64,000 nt of DNA from Desmonostoc geniculatum HA4340-LM1 (lineage in GTDB: Bacteria > Cyanobacteriota > Cyanobacteriia > Cyanobacteriales > Nostocaceae), in contig JAHHHB010000008.1 of the NCBI GenBank assembly GCA_019359545.1, forward strand, positions 62,001 to 126,000, read 5' to 3'. This document shows, in pieces, positions 8,559 through 18,300 of this stretch (position 1 is the first letter of the stretch; each line of letters opens with the position of its first letter). The position numbers and the translations under genes are program-made. Under the pieces are notes generated by a model, which saw only the letters and a list, made by a program, of their open reading frames with translations, made no database searches and was not told where the DNA came from.

Positions 8559-11500
8559 TTACCAAGATAAACGACCTGAGTAACCACCATGACGTTCTCT
8601 CTCAATTTCCAAACGTTGGCGTAATCTGCTATAAATTTCACGGGCTAAAGCTTCAATATCAGCCGTGTCATCTTTCTTATCTTCTTCCTGTTTTGCAGAA
8701 CTGCTTTGTACAGTCTCCGTTATTGATTCTGTGTTTTCAGATGTGGGTGCTGTGACTTCTCCACCATCAGCAAAGCCTCTAGGTGCAGGAAGATGTTTAG
8801 CAAAAATTTGTGATGATTCTGATGATGTAGAAATTTCAGAAAATTCGGAATTTTGATTATTAGATTCCCCACCGCTAAAGAAGCTTGTGAATTCATCATT
8901 ATTTCCATTTAATAATTCTTGCACACTAGACCATTGAGAAGGTGTATCTGACCGTTGGGAAGGTGTGTTAGCAGTAGAATTCGCTTTTCTAAAAATTAGG
9001 GGAGGCGATGAATATTGAGGTGAAGTAACAAGTGCATCAGTCGGTTTGTTTTCAACAGTATTAAGCTGTGGATAATTGAGTATCGAAAGCTTCTGTTTTC
9101 CAACATTCAACCCCAAGGAAGCAGGAATTAAAGAATTAGATTCTTCAGGTTTGAGTTGTAATGAAGTGTCTGGAAAAGAATCGACTTTAGTCGAACTCTC
9201 TGGAGAAGTTGTTTTTTCTGGTTTTTTGGGATTGGGTATCTGTAAACTTGGAAGAATAATATCGTCGGGTGTACCGCCAGTGTTGATGTGCTGTAGTAAA
9301 GGTAGATTTTTTTGTGCATCCCTGGTATTAATGACAAACTCGCCAGGTGTCAGCATTGCAGGTACGGTATCGGACGGTGCGATGTGCTGATTATTTTGAA
9401 TATGGGAGTCTGTTACTTGACCACCAGTAGCATAACCTTTAGGTGCTGGCAAATTTTGAATGATGGTATTTTGTTCAACTTCAGGTGGTGTGCTTACCTG
9501 ATTTTGGAGAAAAGCTGGCTTTTCTGAGATATCTTGGTAATCTGAGGTATCAACAAAGGTTGAAATTTCAGCAGAATTGGCGATCGCACCTAGTAATTCT
9601 GACTCTACTATTTGTTCATTTTCAGCTATTTTTCGGAAAATATTCGATGTTTCCCCGACATTTGACGACACATCGATAACTTTTGCTGCTTGAACAATCT
9701 CAGGGGATACATTGCTAACTTTTGGTGTTTCAACAATCTCAGACGATGTGGCGTTGACTACTGGTGATTCAATAATTTCAGGGGATATATTGCTAACTTT
9801 TGGTGTTTCAACAATTTCAGACGATGTGGCGTTGACTACTGGTGATTCAACAATTTCAGGGGATATATTGCTAACTTTTGGTGTTTCAACAATCTCAGAC
9901 GATGTGGCGTTGACTACTGGTGATTCAACAATTTCAGGGGATATATTGCTAACTTTTGGTGTTTCAACAATCTCAGACGATGTGGCGTTGACTACTGGTG
10001 ATTCAATAATTTCAGGGGATATATTGCTAACTTTTGGTGTTTCAACAATCTCAGACGATGTGGCGTTGACTACTGGTGATTCAACAATTTCAGGGGATAT
10101 ATTGCTAACTTTTGGTGTTTCAACAATTTCAGGAGATATATTGCTAACTTTTGGTGCTTCAACAATCTTAGGTGATGCTAAGATAGGCTGACTTTCTGTA
10201 GACTCGGTGATAGTATTCTCAAGATTGTCGTTACGTTGCAGTGAAATTACATTTGCTGGGACATCTGAGACATTAACCGCCACAGTTGATTGTGACTCTG
10301 AACTTGCTAACTGTTCATTGTCATCAAATTTTTTCACAAAATTTGATATCTCTTCAATATTGCCTGAGGTAGGTGTTAATTGAACAGGCGCAGAGGCTAA
10401 AGATTTATTCGTAACACTAGAGTCAATTTCTTGTTGTACCACAATAGGACTTTTTACAACCGAAGACTCAGAATTATCTACAGCAACAGGCGGTAGAGGT
10501 TTATCGCTGTGCGCCCCTACAGTATTTTCATCATTCGCCAAAGGATAAATTAAAGTAGGTGCGTCATCAACGCCAGGTGAAGTAATTGCTGACGATAAGG
10601 GTAAATTTTCTAGAAAATTCTTAGAAACAAAATTACCTCTGTCAAAATTATTCGTGGCTTTTTCTAATATTAAATCTGGCTCGACGGCTGTAATTGCTTC
10701 AAAATTATTATTTGTATTTAGCGATTCTTGTGTCGGTGATGGAGAATTTGAGATTGGTAATATTTCTTTTTTGTGAATTACATTCCTCAGAGAAGCGGTG
10801 CTTTGATTCTCAATTTGAGAAGGAAATTCATCGGTTTCAATATCTTTTTGTAGCGGCGTTGGGCTAACTGAAATATCTGGGATATCAACTTTTTGTGATG
10901 ATTGATTATTTTCAATATCTTGTTGCAGTGGCGTTAGGCTGGCTTCTGATGCTTCAGTGATTATTTGTTGTTGATTGTTGGTAAAATTATTAGATGAAAT
11001 AAATGTTTTTTCGACATTATGAGGCAAAGTAAATTCTCTAGGTGAATTATCTGCTAATTCACTTGTGTTATCGTCTAATTTTTTATTTTGCTGTAATGGC
11101 AAAATATTTTTGGAAATAGTCGGTTCTGTGCTAGATAAATTAGATGGTAACTCAGAAATTACTTGCGATTCTTCCTTGGCTATATTTCTAAACAAAGTTG
11201 GTTGATCTTGAACATTAGGCGAAGTAGATGCCGTGATGCTGGGTGTGGTATTACTAATCGACTCATCATCAATTGTAGGATTATCTAAAGCAAGATTATT
11301 GTTTTCACGCAGAGGCGCCCAGGCGGAGAGAGGATCGGAAGTTTGAGATTTTAATATATCAATTTCATTTATTTGGGGAATGCTCGGATTTACCTCAGGA
11401 GATAGAGGTTCATCTGATGGTATTAAGTTATCTTGATTAAGATTAATAGGAATATTGCTTTTATCCGCAGCTTGTATGACATTTTTAGCCGCAGATGATT

Positions 11501-12008
11501 TGACTGATTTTTTAGTGGGAGTTTTTGTTTTTGGTTGCTGTTGAGATTTATTTGTTTGTTTGGATTTAGATTTATTTTTATTTTTACTTTGTTTTTGAAT
11601 CTTTATTTCTGGCGAGACATCATTAATTGTATTATTCTCAATGACAGTTGGCAGTCTTCCTGGAATATCGCTTTTGATGACTTCAGTAGCGTTAAAATTA
11701 TTATTCTCTTCTGAATCTATTGACTCAAAAGGATCGAAATCAATAAATGGAAATCCGCTGTTGATATCTGGATTATCCCAGCTATCCCAACCTATTACTG
11801 GTTGGATCGATGGTTCTTGGTCACGAGATAATAAAAATTGAGAAGACGTGACTAATGGTGCTTTGGTTTGTCTAGGACTGATAAAATTACTTCGTGAATG
11901 CAGAAAATCCGACTCTTTTCTTAAGACTAGTCTGTGAGTATTAGATAAAGATGATATTACACCAAGTGGATGAATATTGTTTCCTAATAGAGGTTGAATG
12001 ACTTGCAT
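8559..12008 (-). CDS. Long repeat-rich CIS protein, possible tape-measure/accessory protein
   Basis: This 1149-aa protein is largely low-complexity and rich in Ser, Thr, Asn, Pro and Gln, with a basic Lys/Ser block near residues 140-170. Five almost identical 26-aa units (NISPEIVESPVVNATSSE and EIVETPKVS) plus partial ones lie near residues 610-765. Two copies of LPAP(K/R)G(Y/F)A(T/D)GG(Q/E)VT follow; the first continues with DTVPAMLTPGEFVIN, a motif often seen at the end of phage tape-measure proteins. The last 30 residues (ALAREIYSRLRQRLEIERER and GGYSGRLSW) resemble the end of the 79-aa protein at 12556-12795. The gene sits between tube and adaptor genes. A tape-measure role is inferred; the disordered sequence is unusual for one. 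Confidence 0.7.
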   Translation of the reverse strand: MQVIQPLLGNNIHPLGVISSLSNTHRLVLRKESDFLHSRSNFISPRQTKAPLVTSSQFLLSRDQEPSIQPVIGWDSWDNPDINSGFPFIDFDPFESIDSEENNNFNATEVIKSDIPGRLPTVIENNTINDVSPEIKIQKQSKNKNKSKSKQTNKSQQQPKTKTPTKKSVKSSAAKNVIQAADKSNIPINLNQDNLIPSDEPLSPEVNPSIPQINEIDILKSQTSDPLSAWAPLRENNNLALDNPTIDDESISNTTPSITASTSPNVQDQPTLFRNIAKEESQVISELPSNLSSTEPTISKNILPLQQNKKLDDNTSELADNSPREFTLPHNVEKTFISSNNFTNNQQQIITEASEASLTPLQQDIENNQSSQKVDIPDISVSPTPLQKDIETDEFPSQIENQSTASLRNVIHKKEILPISNSPSPTQESLNTNNNFEAITAVEPDLILEKATNNFDRGNFVSKNFLENLPLSSAITSPGVDDAPTLIYPLANDENTVGAHSDKPLPPVAVDNSESSVVKSPIVVQQEIDSSVTNKSLASAPVQLTPTSGNIEEISNFVKKFDDNEQLASSESQSTVAVNVSDVPANVISLQRNDNLENTITESTESQPILASPKIVEAPKVSNISPEIVETPKVSNISPEIVESPVVNATSSEIVETPKVSNISPEIIESPVVNATSSEIVETPKVSNISPEIVESPVVNATSSEIVETPKVSNISPEIVESPVVNATSSEIVETPKVSNISPEIIESPVVNATSSEIVETPKVSNVSPEIVQAAKVIDVSSNVGETSNIFRKIAENEQIVESELLGAIANSAEISTFVDTSDYQDISEKPAFLQNQVSTPPEVEQNTIIQNLPAPKGYATGGQVTDSHIQNNQHIAPSDTVPAMLTPGEFVINTRDAQKNLPLLQHINTGGTPDDIILPSLQIPNPKKPEKTTSPESSTKVDSFPDTSLQLKPEESNSLIPASLGLNVGKQKLSILNYPQLNTVENKPTDALVTSPQYSSPPLIFRKANSTANTPSQRSDTPSQWSSVQELLNGNNDEFTSFFSGGESNNQNSEFSEISTSSESSQIFAKHLPAPRGFADGGEVTAPTSENTESITETVQSSSAKQEEDKKDDTADIEALAREIYSRLRQRLEIERERHGGYSGRLSW
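9711..10170. repeat. 78-bp tandem repeats inside the long CIS gene
   Basis: Five full, nearly identical 78-bp units plus partial units, in frame on the minus strand (26 codons each). Sequence identity between units is very high even at silent positions, so the expansion looks recent. Copy number is likely to vary between strains. Confidence 0.9.
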
Positions 12009-12031
12009 AGTTATACTTGAAAAATAGTCAA

Positions 12032-12556
12032 TTAACTAGAAACGAAATATCCTGTTTTGTCATTTCGTTGTACAGAATTGCCTCCTCCTGTAGTTCTGGC
12101 AACTTTTAAGCCTTCATAAGCTAAAGTTAATTCTTCAATAGCAACTGCTTTACCATCGGCTTGGAGTGCAGGTGTTTTCCAAGTTACTGGAATAGCACCA
12201 ATCAAAGTCCAACTCATCATGGTTTCACCAGATTGATTAAAAATTAGAATATTGACATTCCGTCTAGATGTTCGATCTTGTTCATCAAAAACTGCATTTA
12301 TCCAGTTCCAAAAACCTGGATGGTTGGTAACTCCACGTTTAAGAGTTACGTCTGCAAATTCTGTATGACCTAAATAAATTCTCTGCTGGTCGTTGACACC
12401 ACCTTCTTGAAAAATGTTTTTCTTAATTTGAACACTCAAGCCTGTACATTCAGTAAAAGATGCAGCAATAGAACTATCTATTTCCACGTAAAAACGATTA
12501 CTAGTGACATAATTTAATTCGTGAGTAACGTTGCCGTTATTACCATTTCCAGCCAT
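12032..12556 (-). CDS. CIS inner tube protein (gp19-like)
   Basis: A 174-aa tube protein of the T4 gp19-like family (Afp1/5, Hcp-like fold). Characteristic parts are YVTSNRFYVEIDSSIAASF, ECTGLSVQIKK, LKRGVTNHPGFWNWI and VTWKTPALQADGKAVAIEEL. It stacks into the tube that is pushed out on contraction. I choose the ATG at 12556 because it shares one base with the stop of the 79-aa gene (TAATG) and has a strong AAAGGTGG site seven bases upstream; a GTG at 12565 in the same frame is the alternative. The sheath gene that normally accompanies the tube gene is not present on either side. Confidence 0.92.
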   Translation of the reverse strand: MAGNGNNGNVTHELNYVTSNRFYVEIDSSIAASFTECTGLSVQIKKNIFQEGGVNDQQRIYLGHTEFADVTLKRGVTNHPGFWNWINAVFDEQDRTSRRNVNILIFNQSGETMMSWTLIGAIPVTWKTPALQADGKAVAIEELTLAYEGLKVARTTGGGNSVQRNDKTGYFVSS

Positions 12557-12795
12557 TAAAACCACCTTTGAGAACTATAATTACCTATTCTTTCGCGCTG
12601 CGATCGCAAATCTTCTTGCAAAAGTTTATACACCTGCTCTGTGAGTTCGTTCAGCAGCAATGAATCGTTGAGATATTTACTTGCAGTTTGAGCGACTTTG
12701 CCAGCATCAGAAGTCACTGAAACCCCAGCGTATCCAGCAGTACCGCCAATGTCTCCATTAAATGTGAACAAAGTTTGTTGTTGATTTGAGTCCAT
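12556..12795 (-). CDS. Small CIS-associated protein, first gene of the operon
   Basis: A 79-aa protein with a clear AGGAGAG site before ATG 12795. The first half (TFNGDIGGTAGYAGVSVTSD) is glycine-rich. The second half is helical and ends with ELTEQVYKLLQEDLRSQRER then GNYSSQRWF, matching the last 30 residues of the 1149-aa CIS protein two genes downstream. It is coupled to the tube gene through a TAATG overlap, so it is probably made in proportion to the tube. I do not recognise a named family. Its position suggests a tail assembly factor or tube-associated protein. Confidence 0.75.
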   Translation of the reverse strand: MDSNQQQTLFTFNGDIGGTAGYAGVSVTSDAGKVAQTASKYLNDSLLLNELTEQVYKLLQEDLRSQRERIGNYSSQRWF

Positions 12796-13018
12796 AAATA
12801 AAAAAACTCTCCTAGAATCCAGGCTAAAGGTACTGCATCAGAATCAAAAGTAGCCAAAAGTCGAATTAGTCATTGGTCATTGGTCATTAGCGTTCTTACC
12901 AATGCCCCATACCCAATAAATAATAGTTGGTCAGTTGTGTTACAAGTGCGATCGCTTTAAACTAGATATTGGTATCAGCAAAATACTCATCTACCAACTG
13001 GTTGGGCATCAGAAAAAA

Positions 13019-14716
13019 ATGAAACAACGCATCATTCAGCCCAAAAAAATTACCACCGATTCCTTCTCAATACCTGCACTGAGACAACCAACACGCGGTT
13101 TTGGTTCACAGTCCTCTGGTGTATCCCCAGCAGCGCCACATAACTCTCTAGTCCACGACATTAGTCGAATACCATTGCGCCGTCCCCAAACCAAACTCAC
13201 GGTTAATCAGCCAGGAGATATTTACGAGCAACAAGCTGATAAAATGGCGCAGGAAGTCGTGGGAAGATTGGCTGAACCTGGAAATTCTTCGTCTATCCAG
13301 CGCCAACAAATGCCACAAGAGGAAGAATTACAAATGAAACCTCTCGACATTAGCACCCTACAACGAGAGTCGGCACCAGAGGAAGAGGAAGAAGAATTAC
13401 AAATGAAACCTCTCGACACTAGCACACTACAGCGAGAGTCAGTGCCAGAGGAAGAGGAAGAAGAATTACAAATGAAATCTCTCGACATTAGCACGCTACA
13501 GCGAGAGTCAGTGCCAGAGGAAGAGGAAGAAGAATTACAAATGAAATCTCTCGACACTAGCACGCTACAGCGAGAGTCAGTGCCAGAGGAAGAGGAAGAA
13601 GAATTACAAATGAAATCTCTCGACACTAGCACGCTACAGCGAGAGTCCGTGCCAGAGGAAGAGGAAGAATTGCAGATGAAGCCGATGGTGCAGCGTCAGG
13701 GTGGGGCTGGGATGGCTGCTAGCCCGGACTTGGAAGTGTCCATTAACCAAGCGCGGGGGGGTGGACAGTCGATAGCAGACAACATCCGCGAACCGATGGA
13801 ACAGGCGTTTGGCGCTGATTTCAGTGGGGTGAAGGTTCACACAGATAGTCAATCAGATCAGTTGAATCAGTCAATTCAGGCGCGTGCTTTCACGACGGGA
13901 CAGGATGTGTTCTTTCGGCAGGGGGAATATAATCCTGGGAGTCGGGGCGGACAGGAGTTGTTAGCCCATGAGTTGACCCACGTGGTGCAGCAGAATGGAG
14001 TACCTGCTGAAGGTGTCATTCAACGTAAAGAGGTCGAAGAACTAGTTGAATTGCTAAAAACGAAAATAAACGATGTAAACGTCGAAAACAAAGTTAAGAA
14101 AGAGCAAATCATTGCTGGTTTGAAAGAAATGTCTGACGAAGACCGCAACGATCCAAACTTTGCCCGTGCCTTAGTGGAGTATGTTAAAGCCAGAAACCAA
14201 ACAGAGTTCCAAATAGAAGACCTGCAACAGAATCCAGACCCAAAAATTGGGAAGAAGCATCTGCAAAGAAAATGGACTTTTAGACACTATACCACCCAGA
14301 AATATGAAACTCTCCAATCGCTAGCGCAACTGGAAGCACAGGGAATTAATGCAAGCAAAAATACCAATGTTCGAGACTGGGAAGAGTTGGGAAACCAAGG
14401 TTATGTCTTTGGACTGATAGCGATTGATGGGGAAGTTCCGAACCGGACTTGGTTGTCGAAAATGAAATATTATGCGGAGTACGACCTAAAGGAACTGAAA
14501 AGTGTTTGGGTGTCGGGGGATATGCTGACAGAAGAAGGCCGCAAACACAACAGTTATCAAGGCACAGGAGAAAATATAGTTCACCAGTTGTCAAAAATGC
14601 TCGGCTTTATTCAGCAGGACTCAGCGAATCAACTGGATGCTAAATTCAAAAATGCACTCGAAGCCAAGGTGCCGTCGGCTGACCTCGGCAATCCTCAGTG
14701 GACGGAGCTTAAATAA
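13019..14716 (+). CDS. eCIS core (DUF4157) protein with C-terminal toxin-like domain
   Basis: A 565-aa protein divergent from the CIS operon. Residues about 100-222 contain six near-copies of a 23-aa acidic unit (EEEEELQMKSLDTSTLQRES). Residues about 235-325 form the eCIS core domain DUF4157: QARGGGQSIADNIREPMEQA, FGADFSGVKVHTD, ARAFTTGQDVFF and a zinc-peptidase-like HELTH near residue 317. After QRKEVEEL comes a helical linker, then a C-terminal region with FRHYTTQKYETLQSL, GYVFGLIAIDG and YYAEYDLKELKSVWVS. The HYT motif resembles the first strand of HYD1-like ADP-ribosyltransferases; this is a weak assignment. DUF4157 proteins often carry toxins loaded into eCIS particles. I start at 13019 because the upstream 28 residues look non-coding. 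Confidence 0.85.
   Translation: MKQRIIQPKKITTDSFSIPALRQPTRGFGSQSSGVSPAAPHNSLVHDISRIPLRRPQTKLTVNQPGDIYEQQADKMAQEVVGRLAEPGNSSSIQRQQMPQEEELQMKPLDISTLQRESAPEEEEEELQMKPLDTSTLQRESVPEEEEEELQMKSLDISTLQRESVPEEEEEELQMKSLDTSTLQRESVPEEEEEELQMKSLDTSTLQRESVPEEEEELQMKPMVQRQGGAGMAASPDLEVSINQARGGGQSIADNIREPMEQAFGADFSGVKVHTDSQSDQLNQSIQARAFTTGQDVFFRQGEYNPGSRGGQELLAHELTHVVQQNGVPAEGVIQRKEVEELVELLKTKINDVNVENKVKKEQIIAGLKEMSDEDRNDPNFARALVEYVKARNQTEFQIEDLQQNPDPKIGKKHLQRKWTFRHYTTQKYETLQSLAQLEAQGINASKNTNVRDWEELGNQGYVFGLIAIDGEVPNRTWLSKMKYYAEYDLKELKSVWVSGDMLTEEGRKHNSYQGTGENIVHQLSKMLGFIQQDSANQLDAKFKNALEAKVPSADLGNPQWTELK
13321..13685. repeat. 69-bp tandem repeats encoding acidic 23-aa units
   Basis: About six in-frame near-identical units of 60-69 bp in the DUF4157 gene, each encoding LQMK followed by TLQRES and a Glu run. 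The units differ by a few bases only. They also keep an unrelated frame open on the other strand, which I reject as a gene. Confidence 0.85.
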
Positions 14717-14743
14717 TAATTGAAAAGTGCGATCGCTGTTCTT

Positions 14744-14822
14744 GTAGGGTGCGTTAATGAAATGTAACGCACCTCCGTAATGTCAATTGACGGTGCGTTA
14801 CGCTGACGCTAACACACCCTAC
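14744..14822. repeat. Palindromic repeat (GTAGGGTGCGTTA type)
   Basis: GTAGGGTGCGTTA at the left is complementary to TAACACACCCTAC at the right, with an inner inverted pair TAACGCACC/GGTGCGTTA. This is a common dispersed element of filamentous cyanobacteria. It lies directly after the DUF4157 gene and could act as a terminator. A single arm is seen at about 4995-5010. Confidence 0.7.
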
Positions 14823-15254
14823 GCAATAGTGCGATCGCTCAATCGTTAAAGTTATGTGGTTTTACGTTATTTGCCGATGGCGATTTTACATCCATTAATA
14901 TTTGAATACTGTACTTAGGCTATTTTCTTAAGGGAAGAGACCCGATAAATCGCCGTCTCTACAATAAGCGATCGCAACCTAAAATATCAACGATTCCCGA
15001 CCCCATACCCCACAAAAAAGAATCAACTACTTTAAAGCCTTATCTCATCAAAACTTTGATTATTGAGTACATAATTAATACATATTAATAGATGCCATAT
15101 TGCAAATGAGATAATAATATTTGCAATATGTATTGAAAGTTAACTTCATAGCAGAAATAGGCAATAGGTCAACAGCGTGCTTATCTTCAGCTTTTTTAAT
15201 CAAACCGGATTCCTCATGACAAATGTCTAGAGTCAAAGTCATTTGCAAAGGACA

Positions 15255-15292
15255 AATGACCAATGACCAATGACCAATGACCAATGACCAAG
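15255..15292. repeat. Tandem TGACCAA repeats overlapping the possible nifJ leader
   Basis: Five to six copies of TGACCAA end about 16 bases before the nifJ start codon used here. The last copy contains an ATG at 15284 in frame with nifJ; because it is part of the repeat I do not use it as the start. Confidence 0.8.
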
Positions 15293-15307
15293 GACAAAAA
15301 TCAAATT

Positions 15308-18300
15308 ATGAACAAAACCTTTGCAACTATCGACGGGAATGAAGCTGTTGCCCGCGTTGCTTACAAATTAAATGAAGCGATCGCCATTTATCCTATCACC
15401 CCCTCTTCAGCAATGGGTGAATGGGCGGATGCTTGGTCGGCGGAAGGTCGTCCGAACTTGTGGGGGACTATTCCCAGTGTTGTGCAGATGCAGAGTGAAG
15501 GAGGAGCCGCAGCTGCTGTACATGGAGCATTACAAACAGGTTCCCTGAGTACCACCTTTACGGCATCTCAGGGATTATTGTTGATGATACCCAACCTCTA
15601 CAAAATTGCTGGTGAATTAACTAGCGCTGTGGTTCACGTTGCAGCACGCTCCCTGGCGACTCATGCTTTATCGATTTTTGGTGACCATAGCGACGTTATG
15701 GCGGCTAGGGCTACTGGTTTTGCTCTGCTGTGTTCGGCTTCAGTGCAGGAAAGTCAAGACTTTGCTCTCATTGCTCATGCTGCTACCCTAGAGGCGCGAG
15801 TCTCATTTATGCATTTCTTTGATGGTTTCCGCACCTCCCATGAAGTGCAGAAAGTCAAACTGCTTGCAGATGATGATTTGCGATCGCTCATCGATCATAA
15901 CCTAATACTCGCCCACCGCAGCCGCGCCCTCACCCCAGACCGCCCAGTGTTGCGCGGTACTGCCCAAAACCCCGATGTCTACTTCCAGTCCCGTGAAGGC
16001 GCTAACCCTTACTACAACGCCTGTCCCGAAATTGTCCAGCGCATCATGGACAAATTTGGAGAACGCACAGGCAGGTATTACCAAATCTATGAATATTATG
16101 GAGCTAGCGATGCCGATCGCGTCATCGTTCTCATGGGTTCCGGCTGTGAAACCGTCCATGAAACAGTAGATTATCTCAACGCCCGTGGTGAAAAAGTTGG
16201 TGTGGTGAAAGTGCGACTTTATCGCCCCTTTGATGTCCAGAGATTTGTTGCAGCTTTACCTAGTAGTGTAACAGCGATCGCCGTTCTCGACCGCACCAAA
16301 GAACCAGGTAGCGCAGGTGAGCCATTGTATTTAGATGTGGTGGCTGCGATTCATGAAGCGTGGGGCATGGGGGCATGGGGGCAGAGGGGTAGAGGGGCAG
16401 AGGGGAAAGATTGCTCTCCTGCTCCCCTGCTCCGCTGCTCCCCTGCCCCTCTGCCCAAAATCGTCGGTGGTCGCTACGGTCTTTCATCCAAAGAATTTAC
16501 GCCGGCGATGGTAAAGGGGATTTTTGATAATCTTGCCCAAAGTCAACCGAAGAAGCATTTTACTATTGGTATTAATGACGACGTTACTTACACTTCTCTC
16601 GACTTTGACCCCAATTTCTCCACAGAATCAAATGGTGTTGTCAGGGCTATGTTCTATGGATTGGGTTCAGATGGTACAGTTGGTGCTAACAAAAACTCCA
16701 TCAAAATTATTGGTGAAGAAACCGATAATTATGCCCAAGGTTACTTTGTCTACGATTCTAAAAAATCTGGCTCGATGACCGTTTCTCATTTGCGCTTTGG
16801 TAAAGAGCCAATTCGCTCGACTTACCTAATAGACCAAGCTAACTTTATTGGTTGTCATCACTGGGGATTTCTCGAACGTATAGACGTTTTAAAAGCTGCT
16901 ACTCATGGGGCAATTTTGCTGCTTAATAGTCCCTATGATGCAGATAGCGTCTGGGAAAATTTACCGCTAAAGGTGCAGCAGCAAATTATCGATAAACAGT
17001 TGAAGTTATACGTAATTAATGCCAATCAAGTCGCCCGTGAAAGTGGCATGGGTGGCAGAATTAACACTATCATGCAAGTGTGCTTCTTTGCTTTAGCGGG
17101 TGTCTTGCCACAAGAAGAAGCGATGCCTGCGGCGAGCTACGCTAACGCTAAAATCAAACAAGCGATCGAAAAGACTTACGGTAAAAAAGGTACAGAAGTT
17201 GTCCGCATGAACTTGCAAGCCGTAGACAACACCTTAGAAAACTTACATAAAGTAGATATCCCACAGACTCCTAATTCTTGTACAGACGCGATTAATCGCG
17301 TCTCTACTCCTAACTCCGCTCCCAAATTTGTCCAGGAAGTTTTAGGTAAAATCATGATTTGGGAAGGTGATGATTTACCTGTCAGCTCGCTACCCGCTGA
17401 TGGTATCTTTCCCGTAGGTACTGCCAAATGGGAAAAACGTAACGTTGCCCAAGAGATACCTGTGTGGGAGCCGGATGTCTGCGTTCAGTGTGGTAAGTGC
17501 GTCATGGTTTGTCCCCACAGTGCTATCCGCGCAAAGGCTTATCAAAACGATGAGTTAGTTAATGCACCACAAACCTTCAAGTCAATTAATGCCAAAGATA
17601 AAGACTTCGCCAATCAAAAATTTACCATTCAGGTAGCTCCAGAAGATTGTACGGGATGTGCAATTTGTGTAGAAATTTGCCCTGCCAAAAATAAAGCTGA
17701 GCCATTGGGGAAAGCGATTAATATGGCACAACAATTGCCATTGCGGGAACAAGAGCAAAAAAATTGGGATTTCTTTTTAAATTTGCCTAATCCTGATAGG
17801 CGGCAATTGAAATTAAACCAAATTCGCCAACAACAATTGCAAGAACCTTTATTTGAATTCTCTGGTGCTTGTGCGGGTTGTGGTGAGACACCTTACTTAA
17901 AATTATTAACACAATTGTTCGGCGATCGCGCCATCATCGCCAATGCTACAGGATGTTCTTCAATTTACGGCGGTAACCTCCCCACAACTCCCTGGACAAC
18001 CAACGCCCAAGGACGCGGCCCTGCATGGTCTAATAATTTATTTGAAGATAACGCCGAATTTGGTTTTGGCTTTCGTTTGTCTGTGGACAAACAAGCCGAA
18101 TTTGCAGCGGAACTTTTGCAACAATTAGCGAGTGGGGAATGGGGCATAGGGCATGGGGAATTGGGAATACCTCACGAGTTGGTACAGTCTATTCTCAATG
18201 CCAAACAAAACACTGAGGCTGATATTTGGGAACAACGAGAACGGGTAGCGCTGTTGAAACAAAAGCTAGATGAACTGTTATCCCATGACGCCACTTGCTT

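Larger units (their letters stand above)
14717..15307. other. Gap with palindromic repeats upstream of nifJ
   Basis: No gene is supported in this 590-base gap. It holds an imperfect palindrome at 14744-14822, a second short palindrome related to GAGACGCGAT elements at about 14935-14971, two HIP1 sites, an AT-rich stretch around 15050-15130 that could hold the nifJ promoter, and TGACCAA repeats at 15255-15290. Confidence 0.6.

Noticed and set aside
9712-10191. Plus-strand open frame of 159 codons across the repeats of the long CIS gene
   Set aside because: It exists only because the 78-bp units have no stop in this frame; the minus-strand frame is long, has a proper start and conserved ends.
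12935-13018. 28-residue upstream extension of the DUF4157 protein
   Set aside because: It has no clear start signal and contains a HIP1 and spacer-like sequence; the ATG at 13019 gives a normal soluble N-terminus.
13222-13632. Minus-strand open frame rich in Ser and Cys in the DUF4157 gene
   Set aside because: Antisense reading of the acidic tandem repeats; no start context and no family.
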